Shown here: piece after piece, positions 11,844 to 23,419 of the stretch
Layout: each line of letters starts with the position of its first letter
Numbering within the stretch: the stretch's first letter is position 1
Assembly (NCBI GenBank): GCA_036172665.1
Contig: CM069877.1
Coordinates: 11,118,501 to 11,182,500 of the forward strand
Direction: 5' to 3'
DNA: 64,000 nucleotides
Source: Prosopocoilus inquinatus
Taxonomy: Eukaryota; Arthropoda; Insecta; Coleoptera; Lucanidae
Made by a program: the position numbers and the translations under genes
The notes under the pieces: generated by a model
Told to the model about the DNA's origin: nothing
Databases searched by the model: none
Seen by the model: the letters and a program-made list of their open reading frames with translations, nothing else

Positions 11844-12075
11844 AGGCCCGTGTTCAGAAACTAAACTTACGCTATGCGTTCGTTTCGTAATTTTTCGCCA
11901 TAATTCATAAATTGTCCGTACTTACCGTATTTTTGGTGCATGATCAATGACAATTTAAGAAACTTATGAATTACTTTCCCGAAATGCGGGAAATACGTAA
12001 ATAGGTTCATGAATTATAGCGAACTGTAAACGAACGCATAGTTTTGTTTATGAAAACCAGCGTAAGTAATAAAAC
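11844..12075. mobile_element. foldback MITE-like element, copy 1
   Basis: Imperfect inverted arms: GGCCCGTGTTCAGAAACTAA with ACTTACGCTATGCGTTCGTT on the left, and GAACGCATAGTTTTGTTTAT with GAAAACCAGCGTAAGT on the right. Inner pair: ATAATTCATAAATTGTC and TCATGAATTATAG. No coding capacity. A related left half lies at 14768-14920. Confidence 0.7.
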
Positions 12076-12199
12076 GACATAATATTTCAATCAACTTAAA
12101 TTGATTCAACAGGTCAACGTATGTAAATAATTTAATCTGATTTAGTGCATTACGATGCGTCGAAACTATTTGCGCTTTAAACGAAAGGCGATATAATAT

Positions 12200-13715
12200 A
12201 AAAATATAGGAGTACGTTACTAGTAGTCAGCTGATTACGTCATTTGCTTCAACATTCCGCAGTTAGAGGGCGTATGCAGTCCACGTCGCCTGAAGATAGC
12301 GTAACGTCGCTGTCAACGTCGCTCATGGCCGTGTACAGAACTAAAGGCCGACTCATCCCTCGGGAATGTAGATGATGATCTCAACGAACGCCATAAAGCA
12401 AACTCGGAAAGACGATTTCCATGAAACCTTAAAGATAAGGAACGTATTGACCGTATTCGAACGAATCTATTGCCAACCTAAAATAAGGAACGCGCATAGA
12501 GCTTTAATGGCCGTTCACATCACCGCGATTACTCGAATCCTACAACCCGTTGGCATGAGATGTTTGAAAAGCACATCAAGAGACACGCAGAGCTCAAATC
12601 ATTGCAGTCAAACTGTTTATCGGAATCTTAAACTACAATAATTTACGGGGATTCCCAAAATTAACGAAAACACGAGTGCGTCGCTTCGTGGAATGAAAAT
12701 CACGATACTGGCGGAAATCATTTCGATGCAGAAAATGGCCGATCAATAAAAAATAGATGGCGAAAGAACGTTGCTACGACAGACCAATGACAAGCTGGTA
12801 TTTTAAGCTGCGCATTAACGTTATCTTTAATGGTCGTTCACGTACCTGCGATTTCTCGAATGCTACAACCCGTTGGCATAAAATGTTTGAAACACACATC
12901 AAAAGACACGCAGAGTTCAAATCAATCCAGTCAAACTGTTTAACTGAATCTTACAGCACAATAATTTACACATTAATTAATTTAATTTAGAGGGTCATTT
13001 CGTAGAATGAGTCACAATGCTAGCGCAAACCATTTCGACACAGAAATTGGAAGACCAATCAAAAAATACTACAAAACAATGACAAGCTGATATTTCAAAT
13101 GGCGGATTAACGTCATCTTTAACGATCATTCACGTACATTCGGTTACTCGTATTTTACGATCCGTTGGTTTGAGATGTTAAATAACACGTCAAGAGACAC
13201 GCAGAGCTCAAATCATTCCAGTCTGTTTACCTGAAACATACAGCAATAATTTACGCAGATTCCTGAAATTAACGAAAACACTAGTGCGTTCTAGCGCATC
13301 TTTTTATAGAATGAAAATCACAATGGTGGCGGAAGTTACTGCGCTGTAGAAAATGGCCGACCAATCAACAAATAGATGGCGGTGGAACATTGCTACGACT
13401 GACCAATGAGAAGCTAGTAGCTAATACTTCAAATGACGAGAGTGCTCTTGCGCGTAGTTTCGTAGAATGAAAATCACAATAATGGTGGAAATCACTTTGA
13501 TGTAGAAAATGGCCAATCAGGAAATAGATGGCGGTGGAACGTTGCTACGACAAACCAATGACAAGCTGCGATTAGCGATTACTCAAATCCTGCAACAGAT
13601 GTTTGAAAAACACCTCAAAAAACACATAGAGCTCAAGTCATTCCAGTCAAACTGTTTAGCTGAATCTTGCGGCAGACCAATGAGAAGCTAGTAACTAATA
13701 CTTCAAACGACGCGT
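12200..13715 (+). repeat. family D repeats, first block
   Basis: Several imperfect copies of a composite unit. Landmarks are ACAACCCGTTGGCATGAGAT, AGACACGCAGAGCTCAAATC with ATT(C/G)CAGTCAAACTG, (A/T)ATTTACGC/G, AACGAAAACAC(G/T)AGTGCG, GAATGAAAATCACAAT and GGCGGAAATCA. Copies recur about every 300 bp (near 12560, 12880, 13190, 13590) in varying completeness. The first ~450 bp, beginning with CATTCCGCAGTTAGAGGGCG, recurs at 15060-15500. Open frames across it do not survive between copies. Confidence 0.82.
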
Positions 13716-14404
13716 TAGCGTCATTTCCCCGAAACGTTGCCAAGTCCACGAAGGCACCAAAGGCGTACGCGTAGTTGCCAAAATGTTTTTTTGCCAAATT
13801 GAACTGTAACATAAGTAATTTGGCACTCAATTGGTAAACGTCTTTCCAGGTGATACGGTCCGGATAAATTAAAACCGGCGCAAGCGCGCCCCCGCACGTT
13901 CATGTTCGCTCGCAGACGTAAACCTGACTTCGCTAATTTCCCACCCCCAAAAACTGACAGCAATTTGTTTCCGCTCTAATCTAATCTGTTCGGGCCCCAT
14001 CAAAATTTAATTAGCCCCATTGAAGCGACAGACACGGGTTGTCGGATAATCAAGGCGTGCTGCGTACACCGGTTTCGATCGTCGTGTCGGCGCGATTTCA
14101 TTTCGCGCCTAACGAATTTAATTTTCGATGTTTAATTTCGTTTGCAAGCCAGGTCGGGAGTATCAGCGGAAAATTTTACAATCCCAGGCCCACCCACCCC
14201 CCCGTTCTCCACGCCACAAAATTATCTCTGTTTCGTCTTGCTCGAGATTAAAACAGGAGAGAATCTTTTTCATGATGCCGCCCCCGATTTCATTATTTGA
14301 TGAACTAAATAAATAAAAGAGGAAACAATAAGAGATAAGCGTTGTGGATTGTAAAGGATTCTTGTTGAACGGTTACCTTTGGCGCCCTTAAATAAAGTAA
14401 TTGG
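13716..14404. other. non-coding, moderately GC-rich unique stretch
   Basis: The start resembles the end of family D (CGTCATTTCCCCGAAACGTTGCC; compare CGTCACTTCCAGAAAATG near 34350). About 13830-14270 shows no repeats and a neutral to GC-rich composition. No exon signature was recognised. The 14370-14404 stretch is the degenerate edge of the following minisatellite. Confidence 0.4.
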
Positions 14405-14597
14405 ACGGTTACCTCTGGCGCCCTTTAACAAAGTACCATCGAAGTTCGACCCCTCACACCCATCTCCACCGTTACCTGTGGCGCCCTTAAACAAAGTACA
14501 TCGAAGTTCAACCCCTCACACCCATCTCCACCGTTACCTTTGGCGCCCTTAAACAAAGTAACATCGAAGTTCGACCCCTCACACCCATCTCCACCTG
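14405..14597 (+). repeat. 62/63-bp minisatellite, about three units
   Basis: GGTTACCT(C/G/T)TGGCGCCCTT, AACAAAGTA, CATCGAAGTT(C/T)(A/G)ACCCCTC and ACACCCATCTCCACC repeat at 14408, 14471 and 14533. A degenerate partial copy lies upstream at about 14375. The period is 62-63 bp. Frames are open on the minus strand through the repeat, giving a glycine-rich peptide, but nothing else supports coding. Confidence 0.93.
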
Positions 14598-14760
14598 AGC
14601 TTGGAATACCGCGTATTTCTTGCTCCACTCTCTATTTTCATGTCGAGTTTTGGTTGACTTCTTCAGGTAAATCAAGGAGAGCGTAGAACAGCACAGATAT
14701 CTGTTCCTTGACGGTTATTCAACTCAAACCGCGAAGGATCAGTACTGAATAAACAATTGG
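14598..14760. other. spacer
   Basis: Short non-coding junction. It contains TCAAGGAGAGCGTA..., seen again near 16170 (GTCAAGGAGAGCATACACG). Confidence 0.4.
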
Positions 14761-14764
14761 AACT

Positions 14765-14935
14765 TAAGGCCCGTATTCATAAACTAAACTTATGCGATTC
14801 CTTCGTTTACGATTCGCCATAAATCATAAATTGTATGTATTTCTCGGATTTCGGATGCTTAATCATTGAGAATTTAAGAACCTTCTACGAATTACATTCC
14901 CAAAATGAACGCCGGTCTAAGTAACAAAACGATAT
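14765..14935. mobile_element. partial relative of the 11.8-kb foldback element
   Basis: GGCCCGTATTCATAAACTAA and ATTCGCCATAAATCATAAAT match the left arm of 11844-12075. The matching inverted right arm is short or absent, so this looks like a truncated copy. The region after it (about 14930-15060) also parallels 12060-12200. Confidence 0.65.
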
Positions 14936-15059
14936 AATACTTTGATCAATTTAAATTGACTCAGCACGTAAGCGTAAATTATTTAATTTGATTTAGTGCA
15001 CAACGATGTGCCAAAATTATTTGCGCTTTAGACGAAAGGCGAAATGATATAAAAATATA

Positions 15060-15900
15060 AGGGCATGTTACGTAGTAGTCAGCTGATTACGTTATTTGCT
15101 TCAACATTCCGCAGTTAGAGGGCGTATGCAGTCCACGTCGCCTGAAGATAGCGTAACGTCGCTGTCAACGTCGCTTACGGCCGCGCACAGAACTAAAGGC
15201 CGACTCATCCCTCGGAAATGTAGGTGATGATCTCAACGAACGCCGTAAAGCAAACTCGGAAATACGATTTCGGTGGAACCTTGAAGATAAGGAACGTATT
15301 GACCTAATTCGAACGAATCTATTGCCAACCTAAAATAAGGAACGCGCATAGAGCTTTAATGGCCGTTAACATCACCGCGATTACTCGAATCCTACAACCC
15401 GTTGGCATGAGATGTTTGAAATCATCATCAAAAAATGCGCGGAGCTCAAATCATTCCAGTCAAAATGTTCAGCTGAATGTTGCAATCGCAATTTATACAG
15501 ATTTCCAAAATTAACCAAAACACGAGCGTGCTCTAGCGCGCCGTTTGGTAAAATTAAAATCACAATAGTGGCGGAAATCACTTCAACGTCGTTCACGGCC
15601 GTGCACTGAACTAAAAGCCGACTCCTCCCTCGAAAATGTGGATGATGATCTCGACGAACGCCGCAAAGCATACTCGGAAAGACGATTTCGGTGGAACCTT
15701 GAAGATAAGGAACGTATTGACCGTATTCGAACGAATCCATTGCCAACCTAAAACAAGGAACGCGCATAGAGCTTTAATGGTCGTTCACATCACCGCGATT
15801 ACTCGAATCCTACAACCCGTTGGCATGAGATGTTTGAAATCATCATCAGAAAATACGCAGAGCTCAAATCATTCCAATCAAACTGTTTAGCTACGTCATT
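15060..15900 (+). repeat. family D repeats, second block
   Basis: Two further copies of the 12.2-kb composite unit. 15060-15500 parallels 12225-12640 almost base for base, including GTCAGCTGATTACGT, GTATGCAGTCCACGTCGCCT, ATGATCTCAACGAACGCC and ACGTATTGACC. 15570-15900 repeats the same order. The similarity over hundreds of bases indicates duplication of a segment about 2.85 kb apart that includes the foldback element upstream of each. Confidence 0.85.
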
Positions 15901-15947
15901 TGCTTCAACATTCTGCGGTTAGAGAGCGTATGCAGTCCACTTCGCGT

Positions 15948-16511
15948 AGAGACCCTTTAATAAGAGTCTAGACGATTCGCAACTAAGTTTCGATTGGCGC
16001 CGCCATGTTATATCAAAAATCTAAACATGACAACTGTCAACAAACGTAACAGGTGAGAAGGTAACGCCTACTTTTCTTCCTTCCCAATCATAGGTAAGTT
16101 AGAGAGCGTATGCAGTCCACGTCGCATCGCCTGCAGTTAGCGTCACTCGGTGTCAACGTCGTTAAGTCAAGGAGAGCATACACGTAGCAGATGGCAGTTA
16201 TCTGTTCTAGTTAGAGTCTGGCGGAGTCAGTCATCGTTCAGCAAAATAAGTTCCGTCAGTGTCAAATTGGCAATACTTTTTAACCTGGCTTACTCTGTCA
16301 AAGTCAAATTTTGACAAAAAAATGTCCCGTCAGTGTCACATTGACAATACTTTCTAACTGTGCTTGCTCATTTTCAATGTCAAATTCAAACGTTGGCGCC
16401 AAACTGCGCTTCAATTCTTTCTTGTGATTGGCTGAAGTAAATTTTGCTGAAATATGGCGGAACCGACTAAAAATGCACGCCATTCTGCCAGACTCTTACT
16501 GGAGGGTCTCT
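15948..16511. mobile_element. non-autonomous TIR element, about 560 bp
   Basis: The ends are 25-base terminal inverted repeats with four mismatches: AGAGACCCTTTAATAAGAGT on the left, and the reverse complement of the right end reads AGAGACCCTCCAGTAAGAGT. The interior has no transposase. It contains paired segments (TCAGTGTCAAATTGGCAATA and TCAGTGTCACATTGACAATA), ATTGGCGCC/TTGGCGCCAA patches and a short family-D-like stretch. No convincing target-site duplication was found, so the superfamily is not assigned. Confidence 0.6.
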
Positions 16512-16985
16512 AATCTGTTCCTTGATGCCCTGCCGTGACTAATTGCGGAAGCTCGTTGACAATTACTGTAAAAAAGCTTTTCGTGAAGGCGTACGTACTT
16601 GCAGAAAAGAACGAGAGATGGCCTGATTGCGCGGGAATTTCAAAACTTATCCGTGTTGAACGATTTTGCAAGTCAGATCGACTGTTCGTAGTGCTAAGGG
16701 CACAGAAAACTCGAGGAAAGTGACTAGCAAGCCCCCAGATACACAAACAGAGTAACGCGCGAATTTTGCCTTTACGAGTTGGTACCCTTGAATGCAATTA
16801 GGTTAGTGTTGATATCCGCGCATGAATGATTTATCGGGTAATCGCTTCGCATTTGATGATCTCTCCCTCCTCTCTGAATTAAGACATCAAGTGTGATAGG
16901 CGCACGTGTGCGTTCGAATGAATTGATTTTAAGTTGATTGGAGTTTCGTGTTAATTGAAAAAATATCGCTTTGTAGCGGATTAAT
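16512..16985. other. non-coding stretch
   Basis: No gene or repeat was recognised. Open frames on both strands around 16510-16797 overlap each other and show no domain. Confidence 0.4.
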
Positions 16986-19075
16986 GAAGGTCACATATTG
17001 AAGCTGAAATTCGTGGGTTGTTAGCAACTAGTTTTGTACACCGATGTAGGTAGATCATGGCATCTAACTTCTATGTTTGTGCCGCCGATTACGCCGTAAG
17101 GTAAACCACGCCATTTCGTTTTGTAAATTTAGAATGTAATTTCCTCCTTCGTTTATTAAAGGAGCAGTTTTTAGTTTTTCTTTCCTCCTCCGGTATTTCC
17201 TTGGGTATTTTCCCCCTTGGGTCCCGTGTTTTGTGTACGTGGTGTGTATCTTCGAGCCCGGACCTTTTGGCAAAACGAAGGCCGGAATCCATCAAGCAGC
17301 CGCTGTGGTGACGTCTGCCGAAGAATTAATTGTGAATTTGTGCTTCCTGTATTGAAGAAAAATCGCTTTGTAGCAGATTAATAGAGGTCACATATAGAAG
17401 TGTTGGGTTATTAGAAAGTAATTTTGTACACCGATTCAGGTGGATCATTGCGTCTAACTTCCTTGTTGGTGCCGCCGCTTACACTGTCAGGTAAACCAAG
17501 CCAACGTTTTGGCTAAACGGACGCGGGAATTCATGACACAACCGCTGTAGTGACGTCTGCCAAAAAATTGATTATGAATTTGTGTTTAGTGTAATTGCAA
17601 AAATATCGCTTTGTAACGGATTAATGGAGGTCACATAGTCAAGCTGAAATTCTTGAGTTGTAAACAACAGCCTATGCAAGTGAATCATTGCATGTATCTT
17701 CTTTGTTGGTGCCGCCGCTTACGCCGTAAAGTAAACCAAGCCATTCTTATTAGGTTTTTTTGTTTGATCACCCCTCTAGGGAGGACGCACAATTATATGC
17801 AACATGTAACATGTTTGTAACAATATATGATTTGATTTTGGGCAGAACTATAGTTTATTTACTTAGTGATTACTTTGGCAGGGACGTATATTTTTGGGGA
17901 GGCGTTTCAAAGAACATCCTTGGGGATTTTCATTCCTTTTGTATTCCCTAACGAAAGCCACTTGGGGTAAACCAACGTCTATCTTCTTTGTTGGTGCCGC
18001 CGCTTACGCCGTAAGGTAAACCAAGCCATTCTGTTGTGTGACTTTTGAATGTAATTTTCTTCTTCATTTATTAAAGGTGCGGTGGTTTTTGGTTTATTTT
18101 TCCTCCTCGAGATTTTATTCCCCTGGACGTTTTCCCCCTTGTTTTGTATACGTAGTGCGTATCTTCGAGCCTGTACGTTTTGGCTAAACGAACGCCGGAG
18201 TCCATGACACAAGCGCTATAGTGACGTCTGCCAAAGAATTGATTGTGAATTTGTGTTTAGTGTAATTGCAAAAATATCGCTTTGCGACGAATTAATGGAG
18301 GTCACATAATGAAGCTGATGTTCTTGAGTTGTTAGCAACTAGTTTGAAGCTGATATTCTTGAGTTGTTAGCAACTAGTTTTGTACACCGATGCGGGCGAA
18401 TCATTGCGTCTATCTTCTTTGTTGATGCCGCCGCTTACGCCGTAAGGTAAACCATGCCATTTCGTTTAGTAAGTTTTCAACGTAATTGTCTTCTTCGTTA
18501 ATTAATGGGTCGGGGGTTTTTAGTTTGTCTTTCCTCCTCGGGATTTTATTCTCCTGGGTGTTTTCCCTCTTGGGTCCCGTGTTTTGTATACGCAGTGCGC
18601 ATCTTCGAGCCCGGACGCTTTGGATAAACGAACGCCGGAATCCCTCACGCAGCCGCAGTGGTGACGTCTGCCGAAGAATTAATTATGAATTTGTTATTCG
18701 TGTATTGAAGAAAAATCGGTTTGTAGCAGATTAACACATATTGAAGATGAAATTGTTGGGTTGTTAGCAATTAGTTTTGCACAGCGATTCAGGTGGATCA
18801 TTCCGTCTAACATCATTGTTGGTGCCGCCGCGTACGCCGTAAGGTAAATCACGCCATTTTGTTTTGTACATTTTCAGTGTAATTTTCTCCTTCGTTTTTT
18901 AAAGGAGCGGCGGTTTTTGATTTGTCTTTTCTCCTCGAGATTTTATTGCCCTAGGTGTTTTTCTCCCGTGTTTTGTGTACGTGGTGCGTGTTTTCGAGTC
19001 CGTACGATTTAGCTAAACGAACTCCGGAATCCATCACGCAGCCGCTGGGGTGACGTTAGCCGAAGAATTACGTCG
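16986..19075 (+). repeat. satellite with GCCGCCGCTTACGCCGTAAG core
   Basis: Six imperfect units. The core (GCCGCCGCTTACGCCGTAAG, variants) occurs near 17083, 17471, 17711, 17996, 18426 and 18825, spaced 240-430 bp. Other shared blocks are AATATCGCTTTGTA(G/A)CGGAT, GGAGGTCACATA, TGTTAGCAACTAGTTTTGTA, TTAAAGG(A/T)GC(A/G)G, a CTCCTCGAGATTTTATT-like stretch and TAGTGACGTCTGCC. An isolated core copy lies at 40885-40925. Distances vary through internal deletions and one insertion (17751-17968). Confidence 0.88.
17751..17968 (+). mobile_element. 218-bp dispersed element, copy 1
   Basis: About 90 percent identical by eye to 27268-27485. Shared landmarks include TTTGATCACCCCTCTA, GCAACATGTAACATGT, CAATATATGATTTGATTTTG, ACTATAGTTTATTTACTTAG and CCACTTGGGGTA. 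Here it interrupts a satellite unit, and about 55 bp of satellite (ending GTAAACCAAGCCATTCT) is present on both sides. That is either a long duplication made on insertion or an accident of unit phasing. It has no TIRs, poly-A tail or conserved frame. Confidence 0.75.
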
Positions 19076-19915
19076 TGGAGCGTCGTCCAGCGTTGCCACC
19101 CATCGATAGGACGCCGGGTCGGGAGAACATAAATCACTTTCCCTCATATTTTTTTTTTATATTGCGCTTTGCTACCATTTTTTTTACAGTGTGAGTAGTA
19201 TCATTATCAAAAAATAAATCTAACTAAAATAGTAATTATTTATGTTAAGACCAACAGAACTATTGTTCAAGATTGATAATGGTAATGGTAATTGAAATTA
19301 ATGCAAACAACGACAGATATTTTGGAAAATAAGTGCTATTGTGTGCAGCAATGCGTTAATCAATGTGAAATGTAAAAATGTTATTACAGACTGAAAAGAC
19401 TGCAAAAACTGAACTTCAAGCAAAATCAAGAGAAAAATTATAAGAATAAGGGCACTTTTATTAAGTACTGTAAAGCAAGGAGGCAACAGAATATAAAAAA
19501 ATATTACAATCTGACGTTTGTCTAAAGCCAGTTTGTCTTGCTATTTGCCGGAAACTAATTTGTGGATTTTCGTCAACAATTTCAATCGCACAAACTTCAT
19601 TCTCGACCGTAATGACTGCTCGAGCTTACATTTTGGAGAATTTTGACAAATTTTCAGCAGCAACTGCATTTTTTCGACATTTGCCATAAATTAGCGGCAT
19701 ATCAACCTTTTCATCGTTTGAATACAACATTGTTTCGAAAAGCACTTTGAAGTTTATATCTTTTTGACTTTTCAATGTCAAGGACGTCCAAATTAGTTAC
19801 TGGTGAAAATTGTATGTTGGGTTGCATTTTAGGTTCGTCAGGCTTGTACTCTTATGATACTCACCCTGTATATATCGGGTTTGATTATTTTATTTCAAGT
19901 TCAATACTTAAGCTA
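19076..19915. other. non-coding AT-rich stretch
   Basis: No gene was recognised. Near its end (about 19860) is CACCCTGTATATATCGGGTT, the reverse orientation of the TACAGGGTG motif at 23.4-24.6 kb. Confidence 0.4.
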
Positions 19916-20101
19916 GTAAGTACAAAGTTTTTTTAATCTCAAACCGGACAGAAAAATGAAGAGAACACACTCAACGTTTCACTATAGATTTATAGCTTCG
20001 TCAGGAGTGAAGCTGACGAAGCTATAAATCTATTGCGAAACGTTTAGTGTGTTCTCTTCATTTTTCTGTCCGGTTTGAGATTAAAAAAACTTTGTACTTA
20101 C
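19916..20101. mobile_element. long perfect-like hairpin (foldback element)
   Basis: Two ~88-base arms separated by a 10-base loop (GGAGTGAAGC, 20004-20013). The outer ends are GTAAGTACAAAGTTTTTTT and its complement. The arms share AATCTCAAACCGGACAGAAA and AATGAAGAGAACACACTCAA, with few mismatches. Each inner arm carries CTGACGAAGC...GAAACG, a signature also seen at the PLE 3' ends. There is no coding capacity. High arm identity suggests a young insertion or strong constraint. Confidence 0.88.
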
Positions 20102-21230
20102 AATTTTCATCGGACAAGAACAAACTTCAATTAAGTTAGTAAGTTAATATCGCTGTTAAGCGAAGCCGGTTCACCGAACGTGCGGGCGTTTGCAATACTC
20201 AGACAGATTGATTTATTCACGCCTTGCACTGTTATCTCGTTGGCCAGTCGATTGTTTTGCGGCGGTTTTTGTTTACGTTCAATTTCGCAAACGGATTACG
20301 ATTTCAATGGGTTTTCTTTCTTGTTTCATGTACGCGTCAAACCCACACCAATCATCAAATTTCATTTCAAGTGCCGTTTAAGTCAGCCTTCGCGAAACAA
20401 TATTTTTACATCAATAAACGTATATATTTACGATTCGATCTTTTTTTTTTCTTGTTTTGTTTCTCAATTACTTGATTGTGTGTCGTTGTTTTCCCCCATT
20501 TTCTCTCCCTGTCGATTAATTTCCAATAGACGGAATCATAAGGGTATACACAGGGTGGCGCCTTATTTTGATCGACCCTCACAACCGAATGTGCTAGCCA
20601 GAGTCTTTGTGTTCCGTTTTGGGAATCGGGACTTGCGTTTCAAGTTTCAGGTTTGTTTATTATTTTCTTATGAAGCACTGAGTGTGTGGTTCTAAAGATT
20701 AAAGCGTGACAAGAGATCTACTTCCGATGCGATGCTCATGCCCAATTTCATTTTTGCTTTCATTAGGCGATGACCAGTTGAAATGAAGTCTTAAAATTTT
20801 TTAATCTTAGTTTGTATAGTTGAGGAGCACAATCGTCAGAGACGTCATTATTTTGAGCTGTTAGGCTCCTGCAAACCTAGAACCAAGTTTTTTTTTTTGA
20901 ACTGTCGCATGCTAAGAGTCCGACTTACTTGATGTTCATGTTTATTAAACAATACAACTTAAGATACATTAGATATTAAAGAGCAATGGGATCTTAAGAT
21001 CCAAGGTAATCATACACTGTATAGTACGCATTCGTCAATAAAATGTCTTTTAATAGTCTTTTGAATAAGTTGCTATTCTTAATCATTCTTAACTCCGGAG
21101 GAAGTTTATTGACGAATTTTTGTTTTTCTTTCCTCGGCGCTTTGCCTTGTATATAAACACAATACCTAAGACATATTTTCTATTATTTTTTTTCAAACAA
21201 ATATGCCACGCCCTTCTTCACTGAGCTGCT
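20102..21230. other. non-coding stretch with an unexplained open frame
   Basis: A + strand frame is open for 171 codons (20180-20695). Its translation is rich in Phe, Ser, Arg and Cys, with no domain, signal peptide or codon pattern I can recognise, and it lies in AT-rich DNA between repeats. I treat it as chance. The rest holds no recognised feature. Confidence 0.35.
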
Positions 21231-21600
21231 CGGGGGCTGCAGCAGCTGATGCAAAGCAGCGTAAATTTGGATGATGGTAATGGACTCGCTGTTTTATGAC
21301 AAGCAATTACGAGAAATGCCCACCCAAATTAATTAAAATAAAACAAAGCACACCGCACTGTATTTTTTTAAATTATCATATTCATGCGTTCCATTATGTT
21401 TTCCATCCGCGGGCTGCTAATGCAGGATCGTAATTGCATTAAAACCGCGTATTAACCGTTCAACTGTAAATGTTGGAAATTTTGCATTTATTTGCAGCGA
21501 TGGAATTGCCTCCGGCTTGATTCGTTAAACAAAACGATCAATCTGCGAGCGCCACAACTGTTTGTTCGGTTTAGGTCGTCGAAACCCTCAAGGATCTAAC
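21231..21600. promoter_or_regulatory. unique block, possible conserved non-coding element
   Basis: This segment is not repeated in the window. It contains homeodomain-like sites (TAATTGCATTAA at about 21431) and balanced composition (GGGGCTGCAGCAGCTGATGC, CCGCGGGCTGCTAATGCAGG) unlike the surrounding AT-rich DNA. Such blocks in insect introns are often enhancers. Here that is inference from composition only. Confidence 0.25.
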
Positions 21601-22590
21601 CGATGTCCTGCGGGTCAGGAATCAATTGAACCGTAATCAATCGGGGCGTAGTAAAAATTCGAATTAGGTTTCGTCCGGATTTCGTTCTTGTTTTCGTTGG
21701 TGCCCATGCCGAATTTCGATTTTGCTTTCATTCTTCGATGAACATCTAGCAAAGACATTGCGATAAAATCGAGTGTTGCCAAATATGTGATAGTAAAGAA
21801 TTGAAATGCATTCACTGTATTAAAGCAATTAAAACAGTGAAATTCGGTTTAGAAGTAAATGTGTAAAATAAAAAGTTACAAACTTGGAAAACAGCTCAGA
21901 GGCAGGCAGAGAAAGACAAATGCTGAAAATAAGAAGAAAATTGAAATATCCCCAGGTGTTAGACGATGCAAAGAAAAATTAGAAATGTTTGAAGTTCCGA
22001 ACCATTACTTATCAGCAGAGGCGGCTTTAATAGTAGCCAGACCCCGGGCGAGAAATTTTTGCGGAGCCCTTGGGGGTCACGAAGAAAAGTTCATCTTCTT
22101 TGCATTATAAAAAAAACAAAAAAAAATATTAAATAAATTTAAAACAAGTAGGTAAAATAATTTCAAGTGACCCCTATTTGACATGTTTCAATTTTTAATA
22201 TATGTCATTATTTGAAAGTGTGAAATCAAAATGTGAAATCAAAATGGAACTACGGAAACAAAAGAGTGAAATAAAAATACGAATTGCAAAGAAAAGGTAA
22301 ATATAAAATAAAGATTATATAAAAAAAAGAAGAAAAAACGATTAATTGACAATCAAAGTAAACGTAAAATATCGTCAAATGTATTAAAACGAAAACAAAA
22401 TCCGATCGTGGCTGAATATAGGACGTAAATAAAATACATATAAAACTAAAAATAAGTCCAATCGGTATAAACATTGATAACCGAAAATTTAATCTGTAAA
22501 TATTCAACATTTAAATGAAACAAACTCAGATTGAATAAACGAAAAGAAAAAAATTTAAAAAATTGAAAATCGTATCAAATAAAGTCAAAC
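21601..22590. other. AT-rich non-coding stretch
   Basis: No gene was recognised. A segment near 21700 (GCCGAATTTCGATTTTGCTT) is similar to one near 20740 (GCCCAATTTCATTTTTGCTT) and to the complement of 36490-36520, suggesting a small dispersed repeat. From 22110 the DNA is strongly A-rich. Confidence 0.4.
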
Positions 22591-22599
22591 GAAATATAA

Positions 22600-23340
22600 A
22601 ACAAAAAAAAACAAAAGACGATGGACGAAGATTAATATCGTATAAAAAAAAATAATCGTTAAATGTCAAAGAAAAATTATAATTTAAAAATCAAATCAAA
22701 TCGCATAAAAGAGCCATCGATCGAAGGGATTAGAATGTAAAATAAACCCAAATCGAGTAAGTAAATAAAACAAGAAATGAAAACAAAAGACGATCGATTA
22801 ATAATCAACAAATAAAATCAAATCGCAAAAAAGAGAATACGAAAATGGCATTCGATCGAAGGAATTAAAATGTAGAATAATACGAAATCAAAAGACGGTC
22901 GATTAATAACTAATAAATAAAATCAAATCGCATTCCAGTAAATGAAACAAGAAACGAAAACAAAAGACGATCGAAATCAAATCGCGTTCCAGTAAATGAA
23001 ACAAGAAACGAAAACAAAAGACGATCGATTAATAACCAATAAATCAAATCAAATCGCGTAAAGGAGAAAACAAGAATTTGCAATCGAAGAATAAATTCAA
23101 ATCGAGGAAATAGAAAAAAAAAACAACAAAAACAAAAGACGATCAAATTTGATAACGAATAAATAAAATCACAAATCACATGAAAGAAAAAATTAAAATA
23201 GCGATCGACCGAAGGGATTAAAATGTAACATAAATTCAAACCGAATATATTAAAAGAAAACCAAACAAAAAAATGGCAATCGATCGAAACGATTAAAACG
23301 TAAAATAAACTCAAATCGAGTGGCTTAAGGAAAAAACAAA
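22600..23340 (+). repeat. A-rich tandem repeat with ACAAAAGACGATCGATT
   Basis: At least six copies of ACAAAAGACGATCG (or one-base variants), combined with AATAAATAAAATCAAATCG-like stretches, TTCCAGTAAATGAAACAAGA and GATCGAAGGGATTA(A/G)AATGT. Units of about 53 bp are nearly identical at 22925-22976 and 22977-23028. It is low-complexity but clearly periodic. Minus-strand open frames are compositional. Confidence 0.85.
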
Positions 23341-23419
23341 AACAAAAACATCAACCTGACAAACAACGTTTCAGATTCAAATTAAAAAAAAAAAAATCGC
23401 TTTTTTTTTTTGAATAATA

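Noticed and set aside
20180..20695. 171-codon + strand open frame
   Set aside because: No recognisable domain, Phe/Ser-rich composition expected from AT-rich DNA, no splice or start context, and other frames in the same place are also open.
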